The notes below the pieces were generated by a model that was given only the letters and a program-made list of their open reading frames with translations, searched no databases and was not told where the DNA came from. A stretch of DNA of 64,000 nucleotides from Burkholderiaceae bacterium (GTDB lineage Bacteria; Pseudomonadota; Gammaproteobacteria; Burkholderiales; Burkholderiaceae_C), in the NCBI GenBank assembly GCA_919902775.1, contig CAKKRJ010000003.1, positions 62,001-126,000 on the forward strand. Direction: 5' to 3'. The position numbers were made by a program, and so were the translations under genes. How positions within the stretch are numbered: position 1 is the first letter of the stretch; each line of letters opens with the position of its first letter. Below are positions 44,484-53,903 of the stretch, in pieces.

Positions 44484-45575
44484 ATGACTCTGACATTGCG
44501 CACGCCTGTTTGTGATCGGCTGGGTATCGCTCACCCCATCTTTGGTTTTTCTCATTCAGTCGATGTGGTGGTCGAGATTGCCCGCGCTGGTGGCTACCCC
44601 GTACTGGGTCTGGCGCGCGAGATGCCGCAAGAGATACCGCACATCCTGCATGAGGTGGACACCCGCATGCAGGGCCGCCCGTATGGGGTGGACCTGATGC
44701 TGCCCGCTGCCGTACCTCGCACCGGGAATATCGATGCCCTGCGCGCCGCGTTGCCCAGCGCGCACGTGGATTTCGTTCAGGCTTTGCGAGATCGGTTCAA
44801 CGTGTTGCCGCCACAAAAACCGAGCTTTTTTACCACCCAAGTTCGATCCGAAGACCTGTTCGAAATGCAAATAGAACAGGTGCTCAATTCCAACGCCACG
44901 GGGGTGGCCACGGCCATTGGCTTGCGCGCCGATTTGATTGAGCGCGCCCGTGCGCGAGGTAAAACCACTTTCTCTCTGGTGGGCTCAATTCGCCATGCGC
45001 AAAAAGCGCTGGCAATGGGCGTGGATGTCTTGGTTGCACAAGGATACGACGCAGGCGGACATACGGGCAGCGTGGGCACTTTTTCACTGGTGCCACAGAT
45101 CGTGGCCATTGCGGGTGATGTGCCTGTGCTGGCCGCCGGAGGCATTGGCAACGGCGCGCAAATCGCCGGCGCCATCGGCATGGGGGCGCAAGGCGGCTGG
45201 CTGGGTACGCTGTGGATGGCCGCGCGCGAAAACCACACGCCCCCGGCCCTGATGGCCAGGCTGATTGCGGCAGGGAGCGAAGACACCGTCATCAGCCGTG
45301 CCCACAGCGGCAAACCCTGCCGCGTCGTGCGCAGCGATTGGATTGATGCCTGGACCGAAGCAGGTGCTCCCGAGCCTCTGGCCATGCCCATGCAGCAGGC
45401 ATTGACCGGTGATGTTTTTGCTTCCATCCATGAACACGATGACCCACGCCTGGTCTACGAGGCAGCAGGGCAAAGTGTTTTTGCGATTCGAGAACAAACC
45501 ACCATAGAACGACAGATGCAAACGCTGGTGCAGGAAATTTCAACAGCAGCACAGCGATTGAAAGCATTGAACTGA
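44484..45575 (+). CDS. Nitronate monooxygenase-like flavoprotein
   Basis: A 363-residue TIM-barrel FMN protein of the NMO/2-nitropropane dioxygenase family, which includes nitronate monooxygenases and enoyl-reductase-like enzymes. The FMN-binding features are AQGYDAGGHTG (with the family histidine) and PVLAAGGIGNGAQIAGAIGMGAQG. It is the last gene of the IclR-led operon, 4 nt after the Bug gene. In this setting a flavin step on an acyl-CoA, or nitro-compound chemistry, are both possible. The family is functionally mixed, so no reaction is assigned. Confidence 0.85.
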   Translation: MTLTLRTPVCDRLGIAHPIFGFSHSVDVVVEIARAGGYPVLGLAREMPQEIPHILHEVDTRMQGRPYGVDLMLPAAVPRTGNIDALRAALPSAHVDFVQALRDRFNVLPPQKPSFFTTQVRSEDLFEMQIEQVLNSNATGVATAIGLRADLIERARARGKTTFSLVGSIRHAQKALAMGVDVLVAQGYDAGGHTGSVGTFSLVPQIVAIAGDVPVLAAGGIGNGAQIAGAIGMGAQGGWLGTLWMAARENHTPPALMARLIAAGSEDTVISRAHSGKPCRVVRSDWIDAWTEAGAPEPLAMPMQQALTGDVFASIHEHDDPRLVYEAAGQSVFAIREQTTIERQMQTLVQEISTAAQRLKALN

Positions 45576-45787
45576 AACGACTCGCGCCAGAAGCTCTTGC
45601 CACATCCGGCGTCAGTCGCAGAGGCCCTTGGCTTTCGATAGGGGTGACTTTGCTATGCAGCAAGAGACTCGTGATTCAAGATCAAGAACTGTATTGACTT
45701 TGTCTAGGGCTTCTTGCTGGCCAAGAACCCTTCAGTCACAACGAGGCCGGCTATCTCTGCGCTCAGTCAGGGCGACTTTCAAAGTAA

Positions 45788-46867
<1,080 letters not shown>

Positions 46868-46881
46868 CAGGCGTTGCTGTC

Positions 46882-48393
46882 TCAGGCAGAGCCGATGGGG
46901 TGCGTGGGCCCCAGGGGGCGCAACCGAACGCCATGGCGCAGCTTGCGCCATGGCAGCTCGGTGGGGTCTTCGGTCGCTGGGCCGGGTGCCTTGACGACCC
47001 AGACCGCCTGGGCCAACGGCTGGAAGTCGGCACGGAAATGCACCGAGCTTTTGAGTACCAGCAGGGCTTGTTCGATGGGCTCAATGCCGACATGGCGAAA
47101 CAGGGCCTGATCGGCCCCTTGAAATTTGCGGCTGCTCAGCACCACACGCACGCCGCTGTCGATGTCGCGCAGGCAGGCCATGGGGCCGAGTTTCAAGGCC
47201 AGGCCGCCAAACATCGGGCCGCTGCACGTCAGCTGTCCGTCGCCCAGCTGCTCGACCTCGAAGCGGGCTTTGACGGGGTGGTGACCCGGCAGACCAGAGA
47301 TGGCACCCAATGAAAATTCGGCACGGGCACCCAGCCCCAATGCGTGCGCCTGGGCGGCGCTGGCCGGATCGGTCAACAGGCCCAGAACGGCGTTGGGCGG
47401 ACGCAGTCGCAGCAAGGCTTCGAGCATGCCTGTGGTGTCACCGTTGCCGCCAATGCCGGGGTTGTCCTGGGTGTCGGCCAACACCACGGGTGCGCCCGGC
47501 CGCCCGATGGCCATGGCACGCGTGATGGCTTCATCGGGGCTGAGCAAGGGGCTGTCAAAGGCGCGCTCGGCGTTGGCGATCGCCTCGCCCATGGTTTGCA
47601 GGGCCGCGTGCGAGGCCTGTGCATCGTCGCCATAGGCCACCAGGCTCATGCCGCATTCGGCCAGATCGGCCAGCGGAAAACCGGTGGCGAAGTCAAGTGA
47701 GACGCCGCTTTGGGCCTGCAACTGGCGCAATTGTTGGTACAGGCCCTGGGCGGGCTCGATCAGGGTGCATTGCGCGGTGAGGGGGACCAGGTAGTCGAAG
47801 CTGCGGTAGGCCTTGTGCAGGCGGCGACCGCTGTTCAGCATGTGCAGCAGCAGTCCGGCTGCGCGCGCGCCGGTGGCGGCCATGTCCACATGGGGGTAAG
47901 TGCGAAAAATGCACAGCGCATCGGCGTGTTCGACCATTTGCCGCGTGACGTTGGCATGCGAGTCCAGACTGGCCACCAGCGGGACATCGGGGCCGATGCA
48001 CGCACGTACGCGGCGCAAAATTTCGCCCTCACCGTCATCCAGGTGTTCGGTCACCATGGCCCCGTGCAGGTCCAGATAGACCCCGTCCAGCGGCCCCGCC
48101 TCGGCGAGCAATTGCAAAAGCCGGCCGACGATGCGTTCAAAGGCATCTTCGGTGACATGGGCGGACGGGGTGGCCGAGGCCCAGACCAAGGGGAGCAGCG
48201 TGTGCCCTTGGGCGCGCAACGTGTCGATGGCGCCTTGCAGCGCAATGTTGGCCCCTTGCAAGGTGTGCAGCAGGGCCTGGCCTTCGAGTGGGCTGGGTTC
48301 GGCGCCAGCGCTGGAAAAGGCCGCGTAGTCGGCCTTGCTGGGTGCAAAGGTATTGGTTTCGTGGCGCATGCCACCCAGGGCAATGCGTTTCAT
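46882..48393 (-). CDS. M81-family (MlrC-type) metallopeptidase
   Basis: A 503-residue protein with the two-domain MlrC layout. The N-terminal domain has GGMRHETNTFAPS, DLHGAM and LDSHANVT, supplying zinc ligands. The C-terminal domain has GLPGHHPVKARFEVEQLGDG. MlrC degrades linear microcystin in sphingomonads; most homologues act on unknown peptide-like or hydantoin-like substrates. It is convergent with the adenine deaminase gene (14 bp apart) and divergent from an orphan BMP binding protein. The ATG at 48393 fits the domain start. Confidence 0.88.
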   Translation of the reverse strand: MKRIALGGMRHETNTFAPSKADYAAFSSAGAEPSPLEGQALLHTLQGANIALQGAIDTLRAQGHTLLPLVWASATPSAHVTEDAFERIVGRLLQLLAEAGPLDGVYLDLHGAMVTEHLDDGEGEILRRVRACIGPDVPLVASLDSHANVTRQMVEHADALCIFRTYPHVDMAATGARAAGLLLHMLNSGRRLHKAYRSFDYLVPLTAQCTLIEPAQGLYQQLRQLQAQSGVSLDFATGFPLADLAECGMSLVAYGDDAQASHAALQTMGEAIANAERAFDSPLLSPDEAITRAMAIGRPGAPVVLADTQDNPGIGGNGDTTGMLEALLRLRPPNAVLGLLTDPASAAQAHALGLGARAEFSLGAISGLPGHHPVKARFEVEQLGDGQLTCSGPMFGGLALKLGPMACLRDIDSGVRVVLSSRKFQGADQALFRHVGIEPIEQALLVLKSSVHFRADFQPLAQAVWVVKAPGPATEDPTELPWRKLRHGVRLRPLGPTHPIGSA

Positions 48394-48513
48394 GGCGTGT
48401 TGAATGGTCACAGGTTGAGTTGGGTTGCGGGGGAACACGGGTTGTGATTTTGATAGGTTGGAGTTTGTCTTCACAGGCGTCAAGAGGGAATGTCCGCACG
48501 CAAGGGTAAAATC

Positions 48514-48546
48514 AAGCAAAGCCCGCTGCCCCGGCGGGCTTTGCTT
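48514..48546. promoter_or_regulatory. Strong hairpin between the M81 gene and the orphan BMP gene
   Basis: 13-bp perfect arms (AAGCAAAGCCCGC / GCGGGCTTTGCTT) with a 7-nt loop lie in the leader of the BMP gene, followed by TGTTC. It could be a transcription attenuator or terminator in the 5' leader, or an mRNA-stabilising structure. Confidence 0.7.
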
Positions 48547-48578
48547 TGTTCAATCCCGGGGCCATGTAGAGGACTACC

Positions 48579-49664
48579 ATGTACAAAAACCTCGCAGCCA
48601 CGCTGGTGGCCGCCTGTTTTTTTCTTCCCGCCGTTCAGGCGCAATCTCCTGCTAAATCTGCTGAGCCGTTGAAGGCTGCTTTTGTCTATGTCTCGCCCAT
48701 CACCGAGGCAGGTTGGACCAAACAGCATGACGAGGGCCGCAAGGCCGTCGACAAGGCCTTGGGCGATCAGGTCAAGACCACGTTTGTGGCCGATGTGCCC
48801 GAGGGCGCAGATGCCGAACGTGTGATCCGCGACTTGGCACAGCAAGGCAACCAGATCATCTTCACCCCCAGCTTTGGCTACATGGAGCCCACGCTCAAGG
48901 TGGCCAAGGACTTTCCGAATGTGAAGTTCGAGTCGGTCACCGGTTTCAAAACGGCGCCCAACGTTGCGGCCTCGAATGCACGCTATTACGAAGGCCGTTA
49001 CCTGGCGGGCATCGCCGCAGGCCACATGACGAAAACCCATGTGGCTGGCTATGTGGCCGGGTTCCCTATTCCGGAAGTGCTGCAAGGCATCAACGCCTTC
49101 ACGCAGGGCATGCGCTCGGTCAATCCCCGCGCCACCGTGAAAGTGGTCTGGCTGAATGCCTGGTTTGATCCACCCAAAGAACGTGAGGCGGCCATGGCCT
49201 TGTTCAACCAGGATGTGGACGTGATCGCGTTCCACACCGGCTCGACGGCGGTGATGGCGGCGGCACAAGAGCGCGGCAAGATGGCGGTGGCCTACCACTC
49301 GGACATGCGCAAAATCGGCCCGGATGCGCAGATCATTGCCGTCACCCACCAGTGGGGCGACTACTACACCGCCCGCGTCAAGGCGGCCATGAATGGCAGC
49401 TGGACTTCGGGCAGCGTTTGGGGTGGCGTCAAGGACGGCATGATCCGCGTCGGCGACTTTGGCCCCAAAGTGCCCAAGAAGGTTCAGGACGAAGTGTTGG
49501 CCAAGCAAAAGCTGGTGGGCTCGGGCAAGTTGCTGCCCTTTGCCGGTCCGATCACCGACAACGAGGGCAAAGTGGTTTTGCCTGCGGGTCAAAGTCTGAG
49601 CGACGCCCAGATCTTGGGCATGAATTACCTGGTGCAAGGCGTGGCGGGCAAGATCTCGCGCTGA
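48579..49664 (+). CDS. BMP-family substrate-binding protein (orphan)
   Basis: A 361-residue exported protein with a signal peptide (MYKNLAATLVAACFF, cut near VQAQ) and no lipobox cysteine, unlike the copy at 35525. The BMP fold is clear: VYVSPITEAGWTKQHDEGRK, IRDLAQQGNQIIF and PSFGYMEPTLKVA. No permease or ATPase adjoins it, so it may feed the transporter at 31964 or a distant one. Purine nucleosides or bases are the expected ligands. Confidence 0.88.
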   Translation: MYKNLAATLVAACFFLPAVQAQSPAKSAEPLKAAFVYVSPITEAGWTKQHDEGRKAVDKALGDQVKTTFVADVPEGADAERVIRDLAQQGNQIIFTPSFGYMEPTLKVAKDFPNVKFESVTGFKTAPNVAASNARYYEGRYLAGIAAGHMTKTHVAGYVAGFPIPEVLQGINAFTQGMRSVNPRATVKVVWLNAWFDPPKEREAAMALFNQDVDVIAFHTGSTAVMAAAQERGKMAVAYHSDMRKIGPDAQIIAVTHQWGDYYTARVKAAMNGSWTSGSVWGGVKDGMIRVGDFGPKVPKKVQDEVLAKQKLVGSGKLLPFAGPITDNEGKVVLPAGQSLSDAQILGMNYLVQGVAGKISR

Positions 49665-49745
49665 TCTCTTGTGCCTTGACATGTGGGGGCCGGCGGACAC
49701 GTTTGGACCCCTACTAAAATCGAGCCAAACACCAAAGGACGCACG

Positions 49746-50315
49746 ATGAGCATCAAGAGCGACAAATGGATCCGCCGCATGGCCGAGCAGCACGGCATGA
49801 TCGAGCCGTTCGAGCCCGGCCAGATTCGCCAGAATGCCGCAGGCCAGAAAATCGTGAGCTACGGCACCAGCAGTTATGGCTACGACATCCGTTGTGCGCC
49901 CGAGTTCAAGGTGTTCACCAACATCTACAGCACGGTGGTGGACCCCAAGAATTTCGATGAACGCAGCTTTGTGGACATCGAAGGCGATGTCTGCATCATC
50001 CCGCCCAACAGTTTTGCGCTGGCGCGCACGGTGGAGTACTTCCGTATTCCACGCAATGTGCTCACCATTTGCCTGGGCAAAAGCACCTATGCCCGCTGCG
50101 GCATCATCGTGAATGTGACGCCATTTGAGCCCGAATGGGAAGGCTATGTGACGCTTGAATTCAGCAACACCACGCCGCTGCCTGCCAAGATTTATGCGGG
50201 TGAGGGCTGTGCGCAAGTGCTGTTCCTGGAGAGCGACGAAGTTTGCGAAACCAGCTACAAGGACCGGGGCGGCAAATACCAGGGGCAGGTCGGCGTGACC
50301 CTGCCCAAGACTTGA
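49746..50315 (+). CDS. dcd: dCTP deaminase
   Basis: A 189-residue enzyme that deaminates dCTP to dUTP for thymidylate synthesis. It has the conserved [18 protein letters not shown] and [10 protein letters not shown] segments and normal family length (about 188). It is cytoplasmic and trimeric in known members. The start is ATG 49746; the frame upstream is non-coding. It sits alone between the BMP gene and the chemoreceptor gene. Confidence 0.97.
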   Translation: MSIKSDKWIRRMAEQHGMIEPFEPGQIRQNAAGQKIVSYGTSSYGYDIRCAPEFKVFTNIYSTVVDPKNFDERSFVDIEGDVCIIPPNSFALARTVEYFRIPRNVLTICLGKSTYARCGIIVNVTPFEPEWEGYVTLEFSNTTPLPAKIYAGEGCAQVLFLESDEVCETSYKDRGGKYQGQVGVTLPKT

Positions 50316-50339
50316 TCCTTTTTACCAAGTGAGCTGCAA

Positions 50340-52322
50340 TTGAAATCACTTCGGCTTCGCTGGGCCAGTTTGGTGCTGGGTCAGTTTCTTTGGGTGGGTG
50401 CCCTGGTTTGGGGCCTGCACACGTATGTGGGGTTGGACAGTGCGCTGCTGTGGCCTGCCGTGGGGCTGGCGGCCAGTCTGTCGGCGCTGCTGGCGTGGCT
50501 GGCGCTGTCTTGGGCCAACCGGCCTTTTTGGCAGGGGCTGCGCCATTACCAGCAAATGTTTCGCGAGGGGGCCAGCGGCGCGGCGCACGCCGAGATGCGC
50601 TCAGGTGTGCCTGAGATCGACCAGGGCTTGCAAGCCTTGACGCAAGGCTGGCAAGCGCAAGCCCAGGCCTGGACGCCTTTGCAGGCGATGGCCAAAGCCC
50701 TGGGCGATGGGCGTCCGAGCAGGCCTTTGTCGGCCGGCTTGCCCGTCAACTTGTCTGCTGATGTGGCGCAGCTGGCGGCCGAGATCGCCGCCGCAGCGGA
50801 CCAGGTTCAGGGCTTCATGGCCGCATTGCGCGAGGCCATGCGCGAGGTGCATGTGCAGGGCAAGGCCCCGCAGCAGGCCTTTGAGCGCTTGCCCGGGGTG
50901 TGGCGCCAGCACCCCGACATGGTGGCCATGGTCGACGACATGCAGCGCGGCAGCACGCGCTTGCAGGCCTCGGTGCAGGCCATGACCGAGGTGGTCGAGC
51001 GCAACTCGACCACGCTGGCCGAGTTGTCCTGGCAAGCCAAAAGCATCAGCGAAGCGATGGCGATGCTGGCCGTCAGCGGACAGCAGGCGGCCGCCTCGTC
51101 GCAGTCGCTGGCCGGCAACTCCGAGCAGGTCAGTGCGCAGGCCTCGCAAGTGGGCGGGCTGGCACGGCAGGCCCAAGAAAATTCTTCGCAAGGCCAGCGT
51201 GAACTCGAGCGCACCGTCAGCTCGATGCAGGCCATGAGTGAGCACACCCAGGTGGCGGGCGCGTCCATCACGCGTTTGCAGTCGAATTCGCGAAAAATCG
51301 AAAACATCGTGCAACTCATCCGCGAGATTGCCGACAAGATCAACCTCTTGTCACTCAACGCCGCCATCGAGGCTGCACGCGCCGGCGAGCACGGGCGCGG
51401 CTTCGCGGTGGTGGCGCAGGAAGTGCGCAATCTGGCCGAAAAAACTTTCCATGCGACCCAGGAAATCGACAGCAGCGTGGGCGGCATCCTGAGCGAGACC
51501 GAACACGCGGTGCAAAGCATCAACACCTTGCTGGTCGATGTGCAGGCCAACGTGGGCCAAATCGCGCAAGTGGGGCAACGGCTCAATGGCATTCTGGAGT
51601 TTTCCAGCGTCCTGTCCGAGCAGATGGGCGGCATCGTGGCGGCTTCGCAGGCCTCGACCCAACAGGTGCACGGCATCTCGCGCTACCTGGGCGAGATCGA
51701 ACAAGAGCTGAATGTGTTCGGGCAAAGCATCGATGCCCAGCAAGTCCAGATCCATGGTCTGGCCAAATTGGGCGAAGACTTTTTTGACCAGCTGCTGGAC
51801 ATGCGCTTTGAGAATTTGCACAGCCGCATGTACCAGGTGGCGCGCGGCGCTGCCGATGCCGTGCAACAGGTGTTCGAGCAGGCTGTGGCGCAAGGCCAGA
51901 TCCGCATGGACGACCTGCTCAGCCAGGCCTACGAGCCCGTGCCAGGCACCAATCCGCCGCTGTTCCGCTCGCGTTTTGACACCTTCACCGACCAGGTTTT
52001 GCCGGCCATTCAAGAGCAGGCGTTGAACGACAACCCCGAGCTGATTTTTGCCATCTGCACGCAAAAAACGGGCTATGTGCCCACCCACAACAACAAGTTC
52101 GCCAAGCCGCCTACTGGCCAATACGAGGTCGACCTGGTCAACAGCCGCAGCAAGCGCATCTTCAATGACCCCACCGGCATCCGCTGTGGTTCGCACACCA
52201 AGACCATGCTGCTGCAAACCTACAAGCGCGACACCGGCGAAATCATGCACGACCTGTCGGTGCCCATCCATGTCCAGGGCTCGCATTGGGGCGGTTTCCG
52301 CATGGGCTACAAGGCGCATTGA
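50340..52322 (+). CDS. Methyl-accepting chemotaxis protein with a C-terminal sensor-like region
   Basis: A 660-residue chemoreceptor. Two close hydrophobic segments (about residues 9-30 and 37-59) anchor it with almost no periplasmic loop. The MCP signalling hairpin lies near residues 328-370 (tip motif NLLSLNAAIEAARAGEHGRG). After the signalling domain, about 170 residues continue (from residue 490) with FAICTQKTGYVPTHN and SHWGGFRMGY, resembling a Cache/PAS-type sensor placed at the C terminus. It therefore probably senses a cytoplasmic signal. The start is a TTG at 50340, since the first in-frame ATG is after the membrane segments. Confidence 0.85.
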   Translation: MKSLRLRWASLVLGQFLWVGALVWGLHTYVGLDSALLWPAVGLAASLSALLAWLALSWANRPFWQGLRHYQQMFREGASGAAHAEMRSGVPEIDQGLQALTQGWQAQAQAWTPLQAMAKALGDGRPSRPLSAGLPVNLSADVAQLAAEIAAAADQVQGFMAALREAMREVHVQGKAPQQAFERLPGVWRQHPDMVAMVDDMQRGSTRLQASVQAMTEVVERNSTTLAELSWQAKSISEAMAMLAVSGQQAAASSQSLAGNSEQVSAQASQVGGLARQAQENSSQGQRELERTVSSMQAMSEHTQVAGASITRLQSNSRKIENIVQLIREIADKINLLSLNAAIEAARAGEHGRGFAVVAQEVRNLAEKTFHATQEIDSSVGGILSETEHAVQSINTLLVDVQANVGQIAQVGQRLNGILEFSSVLSEQMGGIVAASQASTQQVHGISRYLGEIEQELNVFGQSIDAQQVQIHGLAKLGEDFFDQLLDMRFENLHSRMYQVARGAADAVQQVFEQAVAQGQIRMDDLLSQAYEPVPGTNPPLFRSRFDTFTDQVLPAIQEQALNDNPELIFAICTQKTGYVPTHNNKFAKPPTGQYEVDLVNSRSKRIFNDPTGIRCGSHTKTMLLQTYKRDTGEIMHDLSVPIHVQGSHWGGFRMGYKAH

Positions 52323-52357
52323 GCCGGCCCAATTCATGGGTGGCCGGGTGGGCCGGC
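52323..52357. terminator. GC-rich hairpin between MCP and rhlE genes
   Basis: 8-bp arms GCCGGCCC / GGGCCGGC around a 19-nt loop lie just after the MCP stop. No U-run follows, so termination would not be classical. Confidence 0.35.
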
Positions 52358-52380
52358 CCAAAATGCGACAATAGAGGGCA

Positions 52381-53835
52381 ATGACCACTTCTTTCTCTCA
52401 ACTGTCTCTGGCCCCCACGTTGGCCAAAGCCGTGGCCGAAATGGGCTACGAAAGCATGACGCCGATCCAGGCGCAGGCCATCCCCGTGGTGCTGACCGGC
52501 CAGGACGTCATGGGCGCTGCCCAGACTGGCACCGGCAAAACGGCCGCCTTCTCGCTGCCTTTGCTGCAGCGCCTGCTCAAGCACGAAAACCCCTCCACCT
52601 CGCCCGCCCGTCACCCGGTGCGTGCTTTGGTGCTGTTGCCCACGCGCGAGCTGGCCGACCAGGTGGCGCAGCAGATCAAGATGTACGCCAAGTACACCCA
52701 GCTGCGCAGCACCGTGGTGTTTGGCGGCATGGACATGAAGCCCCAGACCCTGGAGCTGAAAAAAGGCGTGGAAGTGCTGGTGGCCACGCCAGGCCGCTTG
52801 CTGGACCACATCGAAGCCAAAAACGCGGTGCTCAACCAGGTCGAATATGTGGTGCTGGACGAAGCCGATCGCATGCTCGACATCGGCTTTTTGCCCGATC
52901 TGCAGCGCATCCTGAGCTTCTTGCCCAAGCAACGCACCACGCTCTTGTTTTCGGCCACCTTCTCGCCCGAGATCAAGCGCCTGGCCGGCAGCTATTTGCA
53001 AAACCCGATCACCATCGAGGTGGCGCGTCCGAACGAAACCGCCTCGACCGTGGAGCAGCGCTTTTATGCGGCGCAAGACGACGACAAGCGCCGCGTGATC
53101 CGCAAAGTGCTGACCGAGCGTGACATCAAACAGGCCTTCATCTTTGTGAACAGCAAGCTCGGCTGTGGCCGCTTGGCGCGTTCCCTGGAGCGTGAAGGTT
53201 TGCGCACAGCGGCCCTGCATGGCGACAAAAGCCAGGACGAGCGCCTGAAAGCGCTGGAAGCCTTCAAAAAGGGCGAGGTCGATTTGCTGGTGTGTACCGA
53301 TGTGGCCGCTCGCGGGCTGGACATCAAGGACGTGCCTGCGGTGTTCAACTTTGATGTGCCTTTCAACGCCGAAGACTATGTGCACCGCATTGGTCGCACA
53401 GGGCGCGCTGGGGCCTCTGGCTTGGCGGTGACCTTGGTCAGTCCTTCAGATGCCCGTTTGGTGGGGGACATCGAAAAGCTGATCAAGAAGAAGCTCGAAG
53501 TCGAAACGCTGCAGCTGGACCCCGTTCGCCCTGCAGGTCCTGCGCCTGAAAAATGGGGTGAGCGCGCGGAAGACCGCCCCCGTTCGCGTGCCTTCGAAGG
53601 CCGTCGCCGGGAACACGATCCGCGCGATGCACTGGATGCACCGTCAGAGCGGCGTGGCGGTTTCCGTCCTGCGCCGGTCAACCGCGATCCATTTTTCCAA
53701 AAACCTTACGAGGCGACCGCCTCGCAGACCCCGCCGAGCTGGGAGCCCAGTGGTCCCAAAACCGTCCGGTCAGCGATCTCGGCCAACATCAAACCCAAGC
53801 GCAAGGTGGCTGCCTTGTTCAAGTCGGGCGATTGA
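52381..53835 (+). CDS. rhlE: DEAD-box ATP-dependent RNA helicase RhlE
   Basis: A 484-residue helicase with ordered motifs: Q-motif near FSQLSLAP, Walker A AQTGTGKT (about residue 46), PTRELADQ, DEAD (about residue 160), SATFS, and HRIGRTGR (about residue 335). The tail from residue 380 is basic and disordered, as in RhlE/CsdA relatives, and aids RNA binding. It remodels ribosomal or messenger RNA in the cytoplasm. AGGGCA precedes the ATG. Confidence 0.93.
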   Translation: MTTSFSQLSLAPTLAKAVAEMGYESMTPIQAQAIPVVLTGQDVMGAAQTGTGKTAAFSLPLLQRLLKHENPSTSPARHPVRALVLLPTRELADQVAQQIKMYAKYTQLRSTVVFGGMDMKPQTLELKKGVEVLVATPGRLLDHIEAKNAVLNQVEYVVLDEADRMLDIGFLPDLQRILSFLPKQRTTLLFSATFSPEIKRLAGSYLQNPITIEVARPNETASTVEQRFYAAQDDDKRRVIRKVLTERDIKQAFIFVNSKLGCGRLARSLEREGLRTAALHGDKSQDERLKALEAFKKGEVDLLVCTDVAARGLDIKDVPAVFNFDVPFNAEDYVHRIGRTGRAGASGLAVTLVSPSDARLVGDIEKLIKKKLEVETLQLDPVRPAGPAPEKWGERAEDRPRSRAFEGRRREHDPRDALDAPSERRGGFRPAPVNRDPFFQKPYEATASQTPPSWEPSGPKTVRSAISANIKPKRKVAALFKSGD

Positions 53836-53846
53836 TCGGGTGGGGT

Positions 53847-53865
53847 GCCCGGTCTTTACCCGGGC
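53847..53865 (+). terminator. Possible weak terminator after rhlE
   Basis: A 6-bp stem GCCCGG / CCGGGC around a 7-nt loop lies 11 bp after the rhlE stop, with only TT following. Confidence 0.4.
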
Positions 53866-53903
53866 TTCAAACTGAGGTCACTTGACGCTGTCAAAATCGG
53901 CGG

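Noticed and set aside
48480..50216. 578-codon minus-strand frame over the BMP and dcd genes
   Set aside because: It spans two clear genes and the intergenic region in antisense; composition is biased and no domain is visible.
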